A stretch of DNA of 64,000 nt from Synergistaceae bacterium (GTDB lineage Bacteria; Synergistota; Synergistia; Synergistales; Aminobacteriaceae). The notes beneath the pieces are model-generated. The model was given only the letters and a program-made list of their open reading frames with translations. It did not search any database and was not told where the DNA came from. Of this stretch, positions 24,604 to 32,670 are shown piece by piece (within the stretch, counting starts at the first letter, position 1; every line of letters begins with the position of its first letter). A program made the position numbers and the translations under genes. The stretch is taken from assembly GCA_017405525.1 (NCBI GenBank), contig JAFRAH010000002.1, positions 1 to 64,000 on the forward strand. Direction: 5' to 3'.

Positions 24604-25279
24604 GGTTATTCATTGCCTCCTTTATCTTCACGCGCAGACCTTCAAGCCATAAGCCGGGGTTGTCGTTCCTGAACAATGCACTGCCCATAACGACAGCATC
24701 ACAGCCTGCAAGTACTGCACGGGTTATATTATCCTCATTTATTCCGCCGTCAATCTCAATCAGGTAATTATATTTCCCGGCCTCCCTAATGCTCACTAAC
24801 TCCCTGACTTTTTCGAGCGACCTCTCAATGAACTTCTGCCCGCCAAATCCAGGAGTTACCGACATAACCAGCACCAAATCAGCAAGCCCTAATACTGCCT
24901 CAATGCTGGCTAGGTTCGTGGGAGGACATAACGCAATCCCTGCCTTTATCCCGGCTTCATGTATGGCTGTCAGTGTGGCATGTAGGAGGTGGGGTTCTGC
25001 CTCAGCATGAACGGTGATTGATGACGCTCCGGCCTTCAGGAACAGGGGCAGTATAGTTTCGAGCCTGTCAGTCATGAGGTGGGCGTCAATGAATGAATCC
25101 GGGTATCTCTTCCTCAGCGAACGTGAGAACTCCGGGCCAAAGGACAAGTTCCGCACAAAATGGCCGTCCATAATGTCGAGGTGCAACCAGTCATAATTAC
25201 CGTTGAGGCTCCCGATACTCCCTGAAATGTCGAGGGGGTCAGCTCCCAATAGTGAGGGGGCAAAAATCACTTCACGCAA
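24596..25279 (-). CDS. rpe: ribulose-phosphate 3-epimerase
   Basis: Rpe interconverts ribulose 5-phosphate and xylulose 5-phosphate in the pentose phosphate pathway. The TIM-barrel signatures are present: APSLLGADP, LHLDIMDGHFVRNLSFGP with the metal-binding His/Asp, VMSVTPGFGGQKF, and EIDGGINEDN near the end. The length of 227 residues is standard. The start is TTG 25279 with GAGGTGA 8 bases upstream. It lies behind the PASTA gene, as rpe lies behind prkC-rsgA in Firmicutes. Confidence 0.97.
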   Translation of the reverse strand: MREVIFAPSLLGADPLDISGSIGSLNGNYDWLHLDIMDGHFVRNLSFGPEFSRSLRKRYPDSFIDAHLMTDRLETILPLFLKAGASSITVHAEAEPHLLHATLTAIHEAGIKAGIALCPPTNLASIEAVLGLADLVLVMSVTPGFGGQKFIERSLEKVRELVSIREAGKYNYLIEIDGGINEDNITRAVLAGCDAVVMGSALFRNDNPGLWLEGLRVKIKEAMNNLE

Positions 25280-25285
25280 GATGAA

Positions 25286-26521
25286 TCACCTCTGCTTTTC
25301 CTGCCATACGAAGTCGCCGCCCAAGTATATAGTGATTACGCATTCCTGAGTGTAGCTAGCTGTGGTGTTGATGCTTTCGCCGCTCCTGACTTGACGGTTC
25401 ATTACGTCGCGTTTGCCTGAAGGGTCAGTAACCTCAATCCGCAGGTTCATGGGTCTTGTTATTGGCGGGACAACATAACGTATTCTTGCTGTCTTGTTCC
25501 TTCCTGACGATGCGGGCGTTGATGCTTGAGCTGGCGGCTGGGCTGGGGTTGAGGCTCTCTGCTGGGGTTGCTGGGAAGTTGCTGGCCTTGAGGGTGTCCG
25601 TGCGTAGTCGTCGCCGGTGAACTCTTCCTGCTGTTGTGCCGGAGGTGATGCGGGCGTTGAGGGTGTGGTTGCGGTCTGGGGTTTGGGCTGTGATTGCGGG
25701 GTTGACGTGTTCGCGTCGGGCTGACTGGTTACGCGGCGGGCTGTACCTCCTGCCGTTGAGGTTGATGATGCGTTTGCGTCCATGAATCCGGCAGGTCTCC
25801 TTTGGGTTGCGAGCTTGAGGATTACCCCCTGCCCGGATCTTACTGTGCTACCTGCTGCTGGTCTGGTCTCAATCGCGAGCCCTTCAGGGAGCAAGGGGCT
25901 GTATACCCTGTCAGTGCCCTGAACTTTGAGCCCTGCCGCAGTGAGTACGTCGCGGGCTTCCTTCTCGGTCATCCTGTTCACGTCCGGGACAGTGAGGACA
26001 CCGCTGGAGCTTCCTCCGTCCTGAACGAGGAGGTCAATCTTCCGTCCTGCCGCAACGTTTGCAGGTGCCGCCGGGCTCTGGGCTATGACTGTTCCGGCCT
26101 GAGTATTGGGTTCTCGTATCCTCACAACATCACCGAGTGCGAAACCTTGAGCCTTGATCTCAGTCTGGGCATCTGCCAGCGTCCTTCCTTTAACGTCCGG
26201 GACTGCGTGGAGCTCGCCGCCTTTGCTGACCTGCAACACTATAACCTGACCTTTTCGGAGCTCACTTCCTGCCTCCGGGGACTGGGCTAAAACCCTTCCT
26301 TCAGGGAGTGTTGAGGCGACCTGTTCAAGCTGAACGACGAGGCCAAGACTTTCGGCCATAGCTACAGCGTCAATAGTAGGCTTGTCCCTGAGCTCTGGGA
26401 CTTGGGATTTTGTTTCTGGCTTCATGAAGACGGTATAGACAGCGATTGCACCAGACGCAAAAATTATCGCTACCACTATGAAAAGTGTTGTTAGTACTAT
26501 TCCTCCGTTGTTCTTCCTCAA
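25286..26521 (-). CDS. membrane-anchored PASTA-domain protein without kinase
   Basis: This 411-residue protein has an N-terminal membrane helix (8-32) and three PASTA domains: VPELRDKPTIDAVAMAESLG (about 41), VPDVKGRTLADAQTEIKAQG (about 108) and VPDVNRMTEKEARDVLTAAG (about 178). A Pro/Gln/Thr/Ser-rich spacer (250-345) and a C-terminal beta-rich domain of about 65 residues follow. PASTA repeats usually sense muropeptides or lipid II. The position between rsmB and rpe is where Firmicutes carry the PASTA kinase prkC, but no kinase domain is present. TTG 26521 has GGAGG 7 bases upstream and overlaps the ankyrin gene stop. Confidence 0.9.
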   Translation of the reverse strand: MRKNNGGIVLTTLFIVVAIIFASGAIAVYTVFMKPETKSQVPELRDKPTIDAVAMAESLGLVVQLEQVASTLPEGRVLAQSPEAGSELRKGQVIVLQVSKGGELHAVPDVKGRTLADAQTEIKAQGFALGDVVRIREPNTQAGTVIAQSPAAPANVAAGRKIDLLVQDGGSSSGVLTVPDVNRMTEKEARDVLTAAGLKVQGTDRVYSPLLPEGLAIETRPAAGSTVRSGQGVILKLATQRRPAGFMDANASSTSTAGGTARRVTSQPDANTSTPQSQPKPQTATTPSTPASPPAQQQEEFTGDDYARTPSRPATSQQPQQRASTPAQPPAQASTPASSGRNKTARIRYVVPPITRPMNLRIEVTDPSGKRDVMNRQVRSGESINTTASYTQECVITIYLGGDFVWQEKQR

Positions 26522-27243
26522 ATTTTTACCTCCATGCTGAGACGTTCAAGCCTTCGTAATGCATCAGTCCCTTTAAGTTTGTCATTCTCGCGGGCATGAT
26601 CGAGTGCAGTTTTCCCGTCCTTGTCGACAGGTTTCGTGTCAGCTCCCGCGTCAATGAGGGCATTCACGACTTCGGGGGTGTTCATCATGGCCGCAAGTAT
26701 GAGCGCGGTTCTTCCGTTTTTGTTCACGGTGTCATCAGAGCCTGCCTCTATGAGTGCGTTGCAGATTTCGGGGTCAGGGTTGTTCATTGCCGCGTGATGG
26801 AGGGCGGTCATTCCTATGCTGTCCCTTGCGTGAACGTCAGCCCCGGCCTTCAGGAGGAGCTTGACGACCTCTAGGGTATTCTTCTTTGCGGCACCCATGA
26901 GGGGGGTCAGTCCGTCATACCGTGCGGCATTCACGTCGGCCCCGGCCCTAAGGAGAACGTCAACCACTTCTGCGGTGTTGTCTGAGGCTGTCCACATGAG
27001 GGCAGTGTTGCCGTCATAAGCTCTGTAGTTCACGTCTGCCCCGGAGTCTATGAGGAGCTGGACGACTTCGGGGGTATTCTCACGTCCGGCCATGAACAGC
27101 GGAGTAGAGCCGAACTCATTTGCGGCATTGACGAAAGCGTTGACATCAACCCCTGAACTCAGGGCCTGCTTTATTTCCTGAAGGCTTCCGTCCGCGCAAA
27201 GCTCGATAAAATTTTGTTCCTTCACTTTCTGGAATGTTGCCAA
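26518..27243 (-). CDS. ankyrin-repeat protein 1
   Basis: This 241-residue protein is made almost entirely of about six ankyrin repeats, for example GSTPLFMAGRENTPEVVQLLIDSGADVN and GMTALHHAAMNNPDPEICNALIEAG. It has no signal peptide or membrane helix, so it is probably a cytoplasmic binding protein. The first 12 residues (MATFQKVKEQNF) and the repeat order match the gene upstream, so the two arose by duplication. The start is TTG 27243. It sits between rsmB and the PASTA gene inside a housekeeping operon. The partner is unknown. Confidence 0.9.
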   Translation of the reverse strand: MATFQKVKEQNFIELCADGSLQEIKQALSSGVDVNAFVNAANEFGSTPLFMAGRENTPEVVQLLIDSGADVNYRAYDGNTALMWTASDNTAEVVDVLLRAGADVNAARYDGLTPLMGAAKKNTLEVVKLLLKAGADVHARDSIGMTALHHAAMNNPDPEICNALIEAGSDDTVNKNGRTALILAAMMNTPEVVNALIDAGADTKPVDKDGKTALDHARENDKLKGTDALRRLERLSMEVKI

Positions 27244-27275
27244 TGTAATTTATCTCTCCTGTCTTTCTGAACGTA

Positions 27276-28082
27276 TTACCTGCTTAATTCTTCAAGCCTT
27301 CCGAGTATTTCCGTTCCTTTGAGCCTGTCATTCTCCCTTGCGTTGTCGAGTGCTGTTCTTCCGTCATTGTCCCTAATGTGAACGTCCGAGCCTGCCTCAA
27401 TGAGCAAGCCTAAAATTTCGGGAGTGTTCATCATGGCCGCAAGGATCAGGGAAGTCCTTCCGTTTTTGTCGAGTGTGTCCCAAGCTCCGGCCTCTATGAG
27501 CATCCTGACGATTTCGGGATTATGGGTGTTCATAGCGGCGTGATGGAGTGCTGACATTCCGTTTGTGTCGGTTGAGTTCACGACTGTCCCGGCATCGAGT
27601 AACAGGCTGACGATTTCGGGGGTATCTCTCTTTGAGGCAGCCATAAGCGAGGTAAGTCCGTCATAGCGTGTTGCGTTGACATCAGCCCCGGACTTGATGA
27701 GTGCCCTGACAATATCGGGGTCATTTCCAGATGAGGCAAGCATCAGTGCAGTAGTTCCGTCATATGCCCTAACGTCCGTCAATAGTCCGTACTCCATGAG
27801 GAGCGCGATTACTTCATGTGATGGCGGGTTCTTCCTCGTGAAGGCTATAAGCTCTGTGTAGCTTCTCTCCTCCAGCTTCATCCTTGCCCCGGAATCTATG
27901 AGTGCCTTTACTGCCCCGGCGTTCTTGTTGAAGATTACCGCAAGTCCGAGCGGTTTTACTCCCCGTTCATCTTCAGCGTTGACATCTGCACCGTTGCGTA
28001 TTGCGTCAAGGATTTCGTCAGCAGTACCGTTTTTGCAGAGCTCAAAGAAATTATTGCCTTTAACTTCCTGGAATGTTGCCAA
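27276..28082 (-). CDS. ankyrin-repeat protein 2
   Basis: This 268-residue paralogue of the next gene (26518-27243) opens MATFQEVKGNNFFELC and has one more repeat-length segment near its N-terminus, where the ankyrin pattern is poorer (residues 60-100, RSYTELIAFTRKNPPSHEVIALL). Later repeats are regular: GTTALMLASSGNDPDIVRALIKSG and GMSALHHAAMNTHNPEIVRMLIEAG. It is predicted to be cytoplasmic. The start is TTG 28082 with GAGGT upstream, 15 bases after rsmB. Confidence 0.9.
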   Translation of the reverse strand: MATFQEVKGNNFFELCKNGTADEILDAIRNGADVNAEDERGVKPLGLAVIFNKNAGAVKALIDSGARMKLEERSYTELIAFTRKNPPSHEVIALLMEYGLLTDVRAYDGTTALMLASSGNDPDIVRALIKSGADVNATRYDGLTSLMAASKRDTPEIVSLLLDAGTVVNSTDTNGMSALHHAAMNTHNPEIVRMLIEAGAWDTLDKNGRTSLILAAMMNTPEILGLLIEAGSDVHIRDNDGRTALDNARENDRLKGTEILGRLEELSR

Positions 28083-28097
28083 GTTTTATGACCTCTC

Positions 28098-29420
28098 TCA
28101 CCTTTTGAGTATCAACGAGCAATAGAAACCGTCAAGCCACGCCTCACACGGCCATATATAGACACCGTAGGGCTTCCCCTTGTGGAACGCACTGCCCTTC
28201 CAGTCAATGAGCCCTGAGACTTCCGCGCATTCAGGACATGACGCAAGGACTTCGGCGATTACGTTCTCGTTCTCCTGTTTCAGCAGTGAGCACGTAATGT
28301 AGAGCACATACCCTCCCGGAACACACAGCTTCACGGCGCGTTCAAGGAGCTTCTTCTGCGTCATCACGAGGGCATCGAGTTTCTTCCAGTCGAGCCGCCA
28401 TTTTGATTCGGGCTTCCTGTTCCACGTCCCGGAGCCTGAGCACGGGGCATCAAGCACCACAAACCCCGGAACACCATCCGGCTCAAGTGATAGAGCATTG
28501 CCGACTTTGAGGGTTGAACGTTCCGAGACACCTAGACGTTCGAGTTCACGGCCTGCACTCTTTGAGCGACCTTCCGAGATCTCCCAGCATTCAGCGTGTG
28601 AACCGGGGCATTCCTGGAGTACCTGCCCTGCCTTAACCCCACGGCCTGAGCACATGTCGAGGACTAGGCCGCCGCTGTAGAACTTCCCGACGATTGAGGC
28701 CGCAAGTATTGAGCCCTCACCCTGAACCGTGCAGAGTCCCTCAGAGAACCCCGGAACGTTCGCGGGCAATATGCTGCCTTCAAGCCTGAGTGCCCCCGAT
28801 ATGCCGGAAGGTGTGTAGCGTATCTCCCTAGCGTCTAGTAGCTGTGATAGTTCCGTGAGTTTTCCCGGCGTTACCCTGAGTGTCGAGTATGAGGGTAGGG
28901 CTGTAAGCTCAAAGAGCCCGTAGAGTTCCTGCCTGTTCCATGTCTTCAGCCACGCGGGCAATGACCACACGGGAAACCCTGCCCACATTGCCCGGCCTTC
29001 AACCGTCGGGGACTTCCTGAACTTCTCCAGCGTATCGCTCCCGGCATCTATGACCTTGTGGAGGACGGCATTAACCAGCCCGGAATATTTCGCGGTGTTC
29101 CTGTCGTGCTTGAGGCAGGAGATTATCCCGTTGACGAGGACACCCCCGGAGAACCTTCGGAGTTCGAGGAGTCCTCCAGTGCCCATGATTACGGCCATGT
29201 TCACGGCAGGAGGGAGCTTGTCCTTTGAGCGTATGTAGTCAGATGAGATTTTCTCCCAGAGTTCGCGCCGCCTCATTGTGATATAGACCAGCGACGAGGC
29301 AAGGGAAATGTCAGGTGCCTTCATGTGTTCACGGTCTGCTAGTATCCTCAGAGACTCGGACGAAAATTTGCCCCCGTTATCTGACGTTAGGACAGTTAGG
29401 GCAGCTTCAATTCCGCGCAA
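28098..29420 (-). CDS. rsmB: 16S rRNA (cytosine-967-C5)-methyltransferase
   Basis: RsmB methylates C967 of 16S rRNA. The N-terminal 140 residues form a NusB-like RNA-binding domain. The SAM domain has LVLDMCSGRGVKAGQ, and the two catalytic cysteines are C327 (DAPCSGSGTW) and C377 (YITCSLLKQEN), close to C325 and C375 of the E. coli enzyme. The length of 440 residues is usual. The start is TTG 29420, 4 bases after the yugP stop. Ankyrin genes follow in place of the usual phosphatase/kinase genes. Confidence 0.95.
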   Translation of the reverse strand: MRGIEAALTVLTSDNGGKFSSESLRILADREHMKAPDISLASSLVYITMRRRELWEKISSDYIRSKDKLPPAVNMAVIMGTGGLLELRRFSGGVLVNGIISCLKHDRNTAKYSGLVNAVLHKVIDAGSDTLEKFRKSPTVEGRAMWAGFPVWSLPAWLKTWNRQELYGLFELTALPSYSTLRVTPGKLTELSQLLDAREIRYTPSGISGALRLEGSILPANVPGFSEGLCTVQGEGSILAASIVGKFYSGGLVLDMCSGRGVKAGQVLQECPGSHAECWEISEGRSKSAGRELERLGVSERSTLKVGNALSLEPDGVPGFVVLDAPCSGSGTWNRKPESKWRLDWKKLDALVMTQKKLLERAVKLCVPGGYVLYITCSLLKQENENVIAEVLASCPECAEVSGLIDWKGSAFHKGKPYGVYIWPCEAWLDGFYCSLILKR

Positions 29421-29424
29421 CTCT

Positions 29425-30117
29425 TTAACTCCTTCTCCTTGACCTGCTTATGAGGATTAACCTGACCAGTTGGAGCAATGACATCAACGCTGCCGCAATA
29501 TATGTCCAGGCCGCCGCATTGAGTACCTTCTTTGCCCCGGCGAGCTCATCAGGTGCTAGGGTATGTGTCTGTTCTAGGAGGGTTAATGCCCTTGAGCTTG
29601 CGTTAATCTCAACTGGCAGGGTAACCAGATGGAACACCAAAGCTCCCGTGAAAAGCATGATGCCAATGTTCACGAGCATGAAGTTGCCGACAACGAGGCC
29701 AATAATGAACAGTGGCATTGACGCGCTCGAACATATATTGACGACCGGGACAATAGTATTCCTGAATATCAGCGGTGAATATGACTCGTGATGCTGTATT
29801 GCATGGCCGACCTCATGAGCCGCCACACCGATTGATGCGATGCTCCTGCTCCCGTAAACACTGTCCGAAAGGTTGAGGGTCTTGTTTCGTGGGTCGTAAT
29901 GGTCTGTGAGGCTTCCTGATACGTGGTTGATGGGCATGTTCGCCATACCGTAGAGTGTCAGGAGCATACGTGCAACGCTGTCGGCTGTAACGTTCCCCCT
30001 TGCGGCTATCTGGCTGTACTGGTTGAACGTTGACTGAACGCGGGACTGTGCCCACATGGAAAGAAGCAGCGCGGGGATAACTACGATTATTGTCGGGTCT
30101 AATCCGTAACCTAACAT
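29425..30117 (-). CDS. yugP: zinc metallopeptidase, YugP family
   Basis: This 230-residue membrane protein has a zinc-protease motif HEVGH (H101, E102, H105) in AAHEVGHAIQHH. One membrane helix precedes it (9-24) and helices at about 125-170 and near the C-terminus follow. It belongs to the neutral zinc metallopeptidase family (DUF2265). Its substrate is unknown. ATG 30117 has GAGGAGG upstream. It is the first gene of the operon that runs through rsmB to rodZ. Confidence 0.92.
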   Translation of the reverse strand: MLGYGLDPTIIVVIPALLLSMWAQSRVQSTFNQYSQIAARGNVTADSVARMLLTLYGMANMPINHVSGSLTDHYDPRNKTLNLSDSVYGSRSIASIGVAAHEVGHAIQHHESYSPLIFRNTIVPVVNICSSASMPLFIIGLVVGNFMLVNIGIMLFTGALVFHLVTLPVEINASSRALTLLEQTHTLAPDELAGAKKVLNAAAWTYIAAALMSLLQLVRLILISRSRRRS

Positions 30118-30157
30118 GAATAATTTTCCTCCTCTTGAAGTAAACTCCGTGAAATCC

Positions 30158-30166
30158 AGTATAGCA
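30158..30166 (-). promoter_or_regulatory. extended -10 promoter TGCTATACT for yugP
   Basis: The minus strand reads TGCTATACT here, 40 bases before the yugP ATG. It matches the TGCTAnAAT motif seen elsewhere except for one base. Confidence 0.45.
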
Positions 30167-30178
30167 TAGTGCCTTGTA

Positions 30179-30775
30179 CTACTGAGACCATACCCCTAAC
30201 CTCGCGCTCTTTGCCTCTTCCTGGAACTTCTTGAAGAGTTCCTCGTAGCGTTTATTGGGCTTTATGATCATGACCTTGCCATAACCCCCAAGCAGCAATC
30301 TGGCGTTGAACATTCCTTCACGTATTGATGCCTCGTTGATTGTCCCCGGATTCTTGAGCCACACATAAGCCAAGTGCCGGTTGTACCTGTCCTGCGGGTT
30401 CTGGTCGTACTCAAGCCATACCTGCCTGCCATTGAGGGCTTCCTTCGTGAAGTTGCTGGCCTCTTTCCCGTAGAACTGCACGGGCTTGTTCGGGTGCACA
30501 GTCTCCGGGGTATCAACCCCAAGCATACGCACGCGCCTGTCCTGGCCGTCAACCCGTACCACTGCAGTATCACCGTCAACGACCCGGACGACTACACCAG
30601 CCACTATGTCCGGGTTGGTGCTGACGTTGCCGGGGGTGTCCTGAGTGATGGGGAGGTTGCCGCCGCCAAATAGCCACACTATAGCCGCAACTACTAGTAC
30701 TATTGCCGCCTTCAACGGGCCTAACTTCATGAGCTGCTGGATTACCGCCTCGTTTGAGTTTTTCTTTCCGGCCAT
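30179..30775 (-). CDS. membrane-anchored thermonuclease (SNase family)
   Basis: This 198-residue staphylococcal-nuclease homologue is anchored by an N-terminal helix (21-38). Catalytic and calcium ligands are intact: D69 (DGDT), R83 (VRMLG), D88 and E91 (GVDTPE) and R133 (YNRHLAYV). It probably degrades nucleic acid outside the cytoplasmic membrane, for nutrition or against incoming DNA. It starts 4 bases after the C69 peptidase gene and the two form an operon of exported hydrolases. Confidence 0.93.
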   Translation of the reverse strand: MAGKKNSNEAVIQQLMKLGPLKAAIVLVVAAIVWLFGGGNLPITQDTPGNVSTNPDIVAGVVVRVVDGDTAVVRVDGQDRRVRMLGVDTPETVHPNKPVQFYGKEASNFTKEALNGRQVWLEYDQNPQDRYNRHLAYVWLKNPGTINEASIREGMFNARLLLGGYGKVMIIKPNKRYEELFKKFQEEAKSARLGVWSQ

Positions 30776-30779
30776 GACA

Positions 30780-32549
30780 TCAACCCCTCACCTTCATTTT
30801 TACGCTGCCTGCACGTTTCTTCCCGGACTTCTCTGGAATCAGCATGTAGAGATCCATCAAGCAAGGCACTGCATCGTTGAGCCAACCGCCGCCAGTGAAC
30901 TCAAGGACAAGGCCGCCCCCGTCATTCTTTGCGCCCGAACAGCTCGACCACCTGCCATAGTCAGCATACGAGGGCCCGCACTTTATGCCCGCAACGTCAA
31001 GCTCAGGGACATAGCCGGGTATCATCACCCTGAAAGTCCCGCCCTTCACTGCCTCATCAAGAGCCTCAGCCTTTATGATTCTGAGCTCCTTCCTCATGAC
31101 CTCAGTGAATGCCTCGATCTCCTCTGACCAGTTCATCACAGCACCCTCCATCATTGCGCGCGCTATGTCTGGCCTGTTCCGTATCCTGAGCTCAAGCTGT
31201 GAGTCAATCTCCTTAAGCCGTCGTTCCTGCTCCTCCTCAAAGTTATGTATCCTTGCGCGTATGTCCCTAGCTTTCTCCGAGTAGAGTATGTCGCTTGCCG
31301 CCTGTATCTCCATTGCCCTGAACCACGCATTAGCCTTGAAGTCCATATCTTCCGGGGTTGTCTTGAAGTGTTCGGCGAGTGAGGTTTCGGGGTCTTTGTC
31401 CTCGTAGCCTTCAGGGTCAGCGAGTATTCCGAAGTACCACGCGAGATATGGCGAGAAACATGGCCTGCCCAGTGCCTTGCGTATGATTATCCTGTCGGGG
31501 TTGTGGCGTACCTGGACTATCGTGCTCTCCAGTGTGTCAATGTTGCAGACGGTAAGGGGCTTCTGGAAGTGTGGCGAGTTATCCCCCGCTGTGAATGATG
31601 CCGTATCCTCGAAGTGAGTCCGCAAAATCTTCTTGAGCGTCTCAATCTTCACGGGGTGAGCCGACTTAATCGAGAACGGGAGGGGTTCCCACTTCTTTTT
31701 TTCCTCAAGGAGGGCGGACAAATCGATGTCAAGGAGAATCTGCAACGCCCTCACATGCCGGTGAGTGTTCTTCTCCTCAGCATATGACCCTTCAGACTGG
31801 TATACCTTCTTGAAGTCAAACGCCCCGTCCTCTGGCTTGTACCATCCCCGGCTTGTCGCGTACTCTATGAGCTTCTTGTAGCCCGGAGCCTTCTTGTCGG
31901 GTTCGTGAATGGTGTAGTGGTTAGGGATTACTGCAACCTCATCATCAGGGACGCGCTGGATTGCGTAGTGCTTCCCGTGAACTACCTGCATCACGTAAAT
32001 TTCTTCCTTGTCGGCAAAAGCATAGCTCCTTCCGCTCGATGCATAGCCGTACTCATCAACGAGGTGTGCGGCAATCTCTACGGCTTCCCTCGACGTGTGG
32101 GCACTCTCAGCGACAATACGCCTCAGACCGTAGCCGATCCCCCCGTCAGTGAGCTCCGGGCTGTCCTCCCTGGACTCCGCGCAGTTGTTCGAGCATATCA
32201 CCACACCATAGCCGTTAATGTACATGTCGCAGAATGACGGGCCGGGTGTCTCCGGGTCATAGGTCTTTGCCTCGGACCAGAAGAGGCTCGTTCGGTTGGA
32301 GGGCAGTTCGAGTTCGGCAGTCCATGGCTCAAAGCGTGCCTTAGTGCCGGGGTGCCTCCTGAGCTTGCGCACTAGGTGGGTCTGCATGATGTAGCGTCCC
32401 GGTGCGTCCTCATTGTGGGCAACAAGAACTTCACCGGTTGATGATGCGTTCTTGCCTACAAGTACGGTCATGCAGGCATGAGATGATGAGGCCCTCAAGA
32501 AAAACGATAGGCTTAACGTGAATATTAACGCCGGAAAAATAAATGACAT
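30780..32549 (-). CDS. secreted C69-family dipeptidase
   Basis: This 589-residue Ntn-hydrolase of the PepD family carries an N-terminal signal-like segment (1-25) ending in HAC. Cys26 would become the catalytic N-terminal nucleophile after cleavage. Other family features are LVAHNEDAPGR and a CNNCAESRED-like block near residue 120. Some C69 members hydrolyse dipeptides and others are proposed amidases. It suits a peptide-using anaerobe. It is divergent from the large gene at 32671. Confidence 0.9.
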   Translation of the reverse strand: MSFIFPALIFTLSLSFFLRASSSHACMTVLVGKNASSTGEVLVAHNEDAPGRYIMQTHLVRKLRRHPGTKARFEPWTAELELPSNRTSLFWSEAKTYDPETPGPSFCDMYINGYGVVICSNNCAESREDSPELTDGGIGYGLRRIVAESAHTSREAVEIAAHLVDEYGYASSGRSYAFADKEEIYVMQVVHGKHYAIQRVPDDEVAVIPNHYTIHEPDKKAPGYKKLIEYATSRGWYKPEDGAFDFKKVYQSEGSYAEEKNTHRHVRALQILLDIDLSALLEEKKKWEPLPFSIKSAHPVKIETLKKILRTHFEDTASFTAGDNSPHFQKPLTVCNIDTLESTIVQVRHNPDRIIIRKALGRPCFSPYLAWYFGILADPEGYEDKDPETSLAEHFKTTPEDMDFKANAWFRAMEIQAASDILYSEKARDIRARIHNFEEEQERRLKEIDSQLELRIRNRPDIARAMMEGAVMNWSEEIEAFTEVMRKELRIIKAEALDEAVKGGTFRVMIPGYVPELDVAGIKCGPSYADYGRWSSCSGAKNDGGGLVLEFTGGGWLNDAVPCLMDLYMLIPEKSGKKRAGSVKMKVRG

Positions 32550-32599
32550 GTAAAGTTCTTTCTCCTGTTAGAATTTTTGCTGTTGTTCCGCAAGCTGTA

Positions 32600-32608
32600 A
32601 CTATATCA
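32600..32608 (-). promoter_or_regulatory. extended -10 candidate TGATATAGT for the C69 gene
   Basis: The minus strand reads TGATATAGT, 51 bases before the C69 ATG. A plus-strand TATAAT for the divergent gene lies at 32621-32626. Confidence 0.35.
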
Positions 32609-32670
32609 TGTTTTATGCCTTATAATTACGCGCAAAGTCATTCACAACAAAAAAAGGAGCGTTGATCTTA

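Noticed and set aside
26518-28082. Ankyrin genes as exported host-directed effectors
   Set aside because: Neither has a signal peptide, membrane segment or secretion genes nearby, and both sit in a housekeeping operon.
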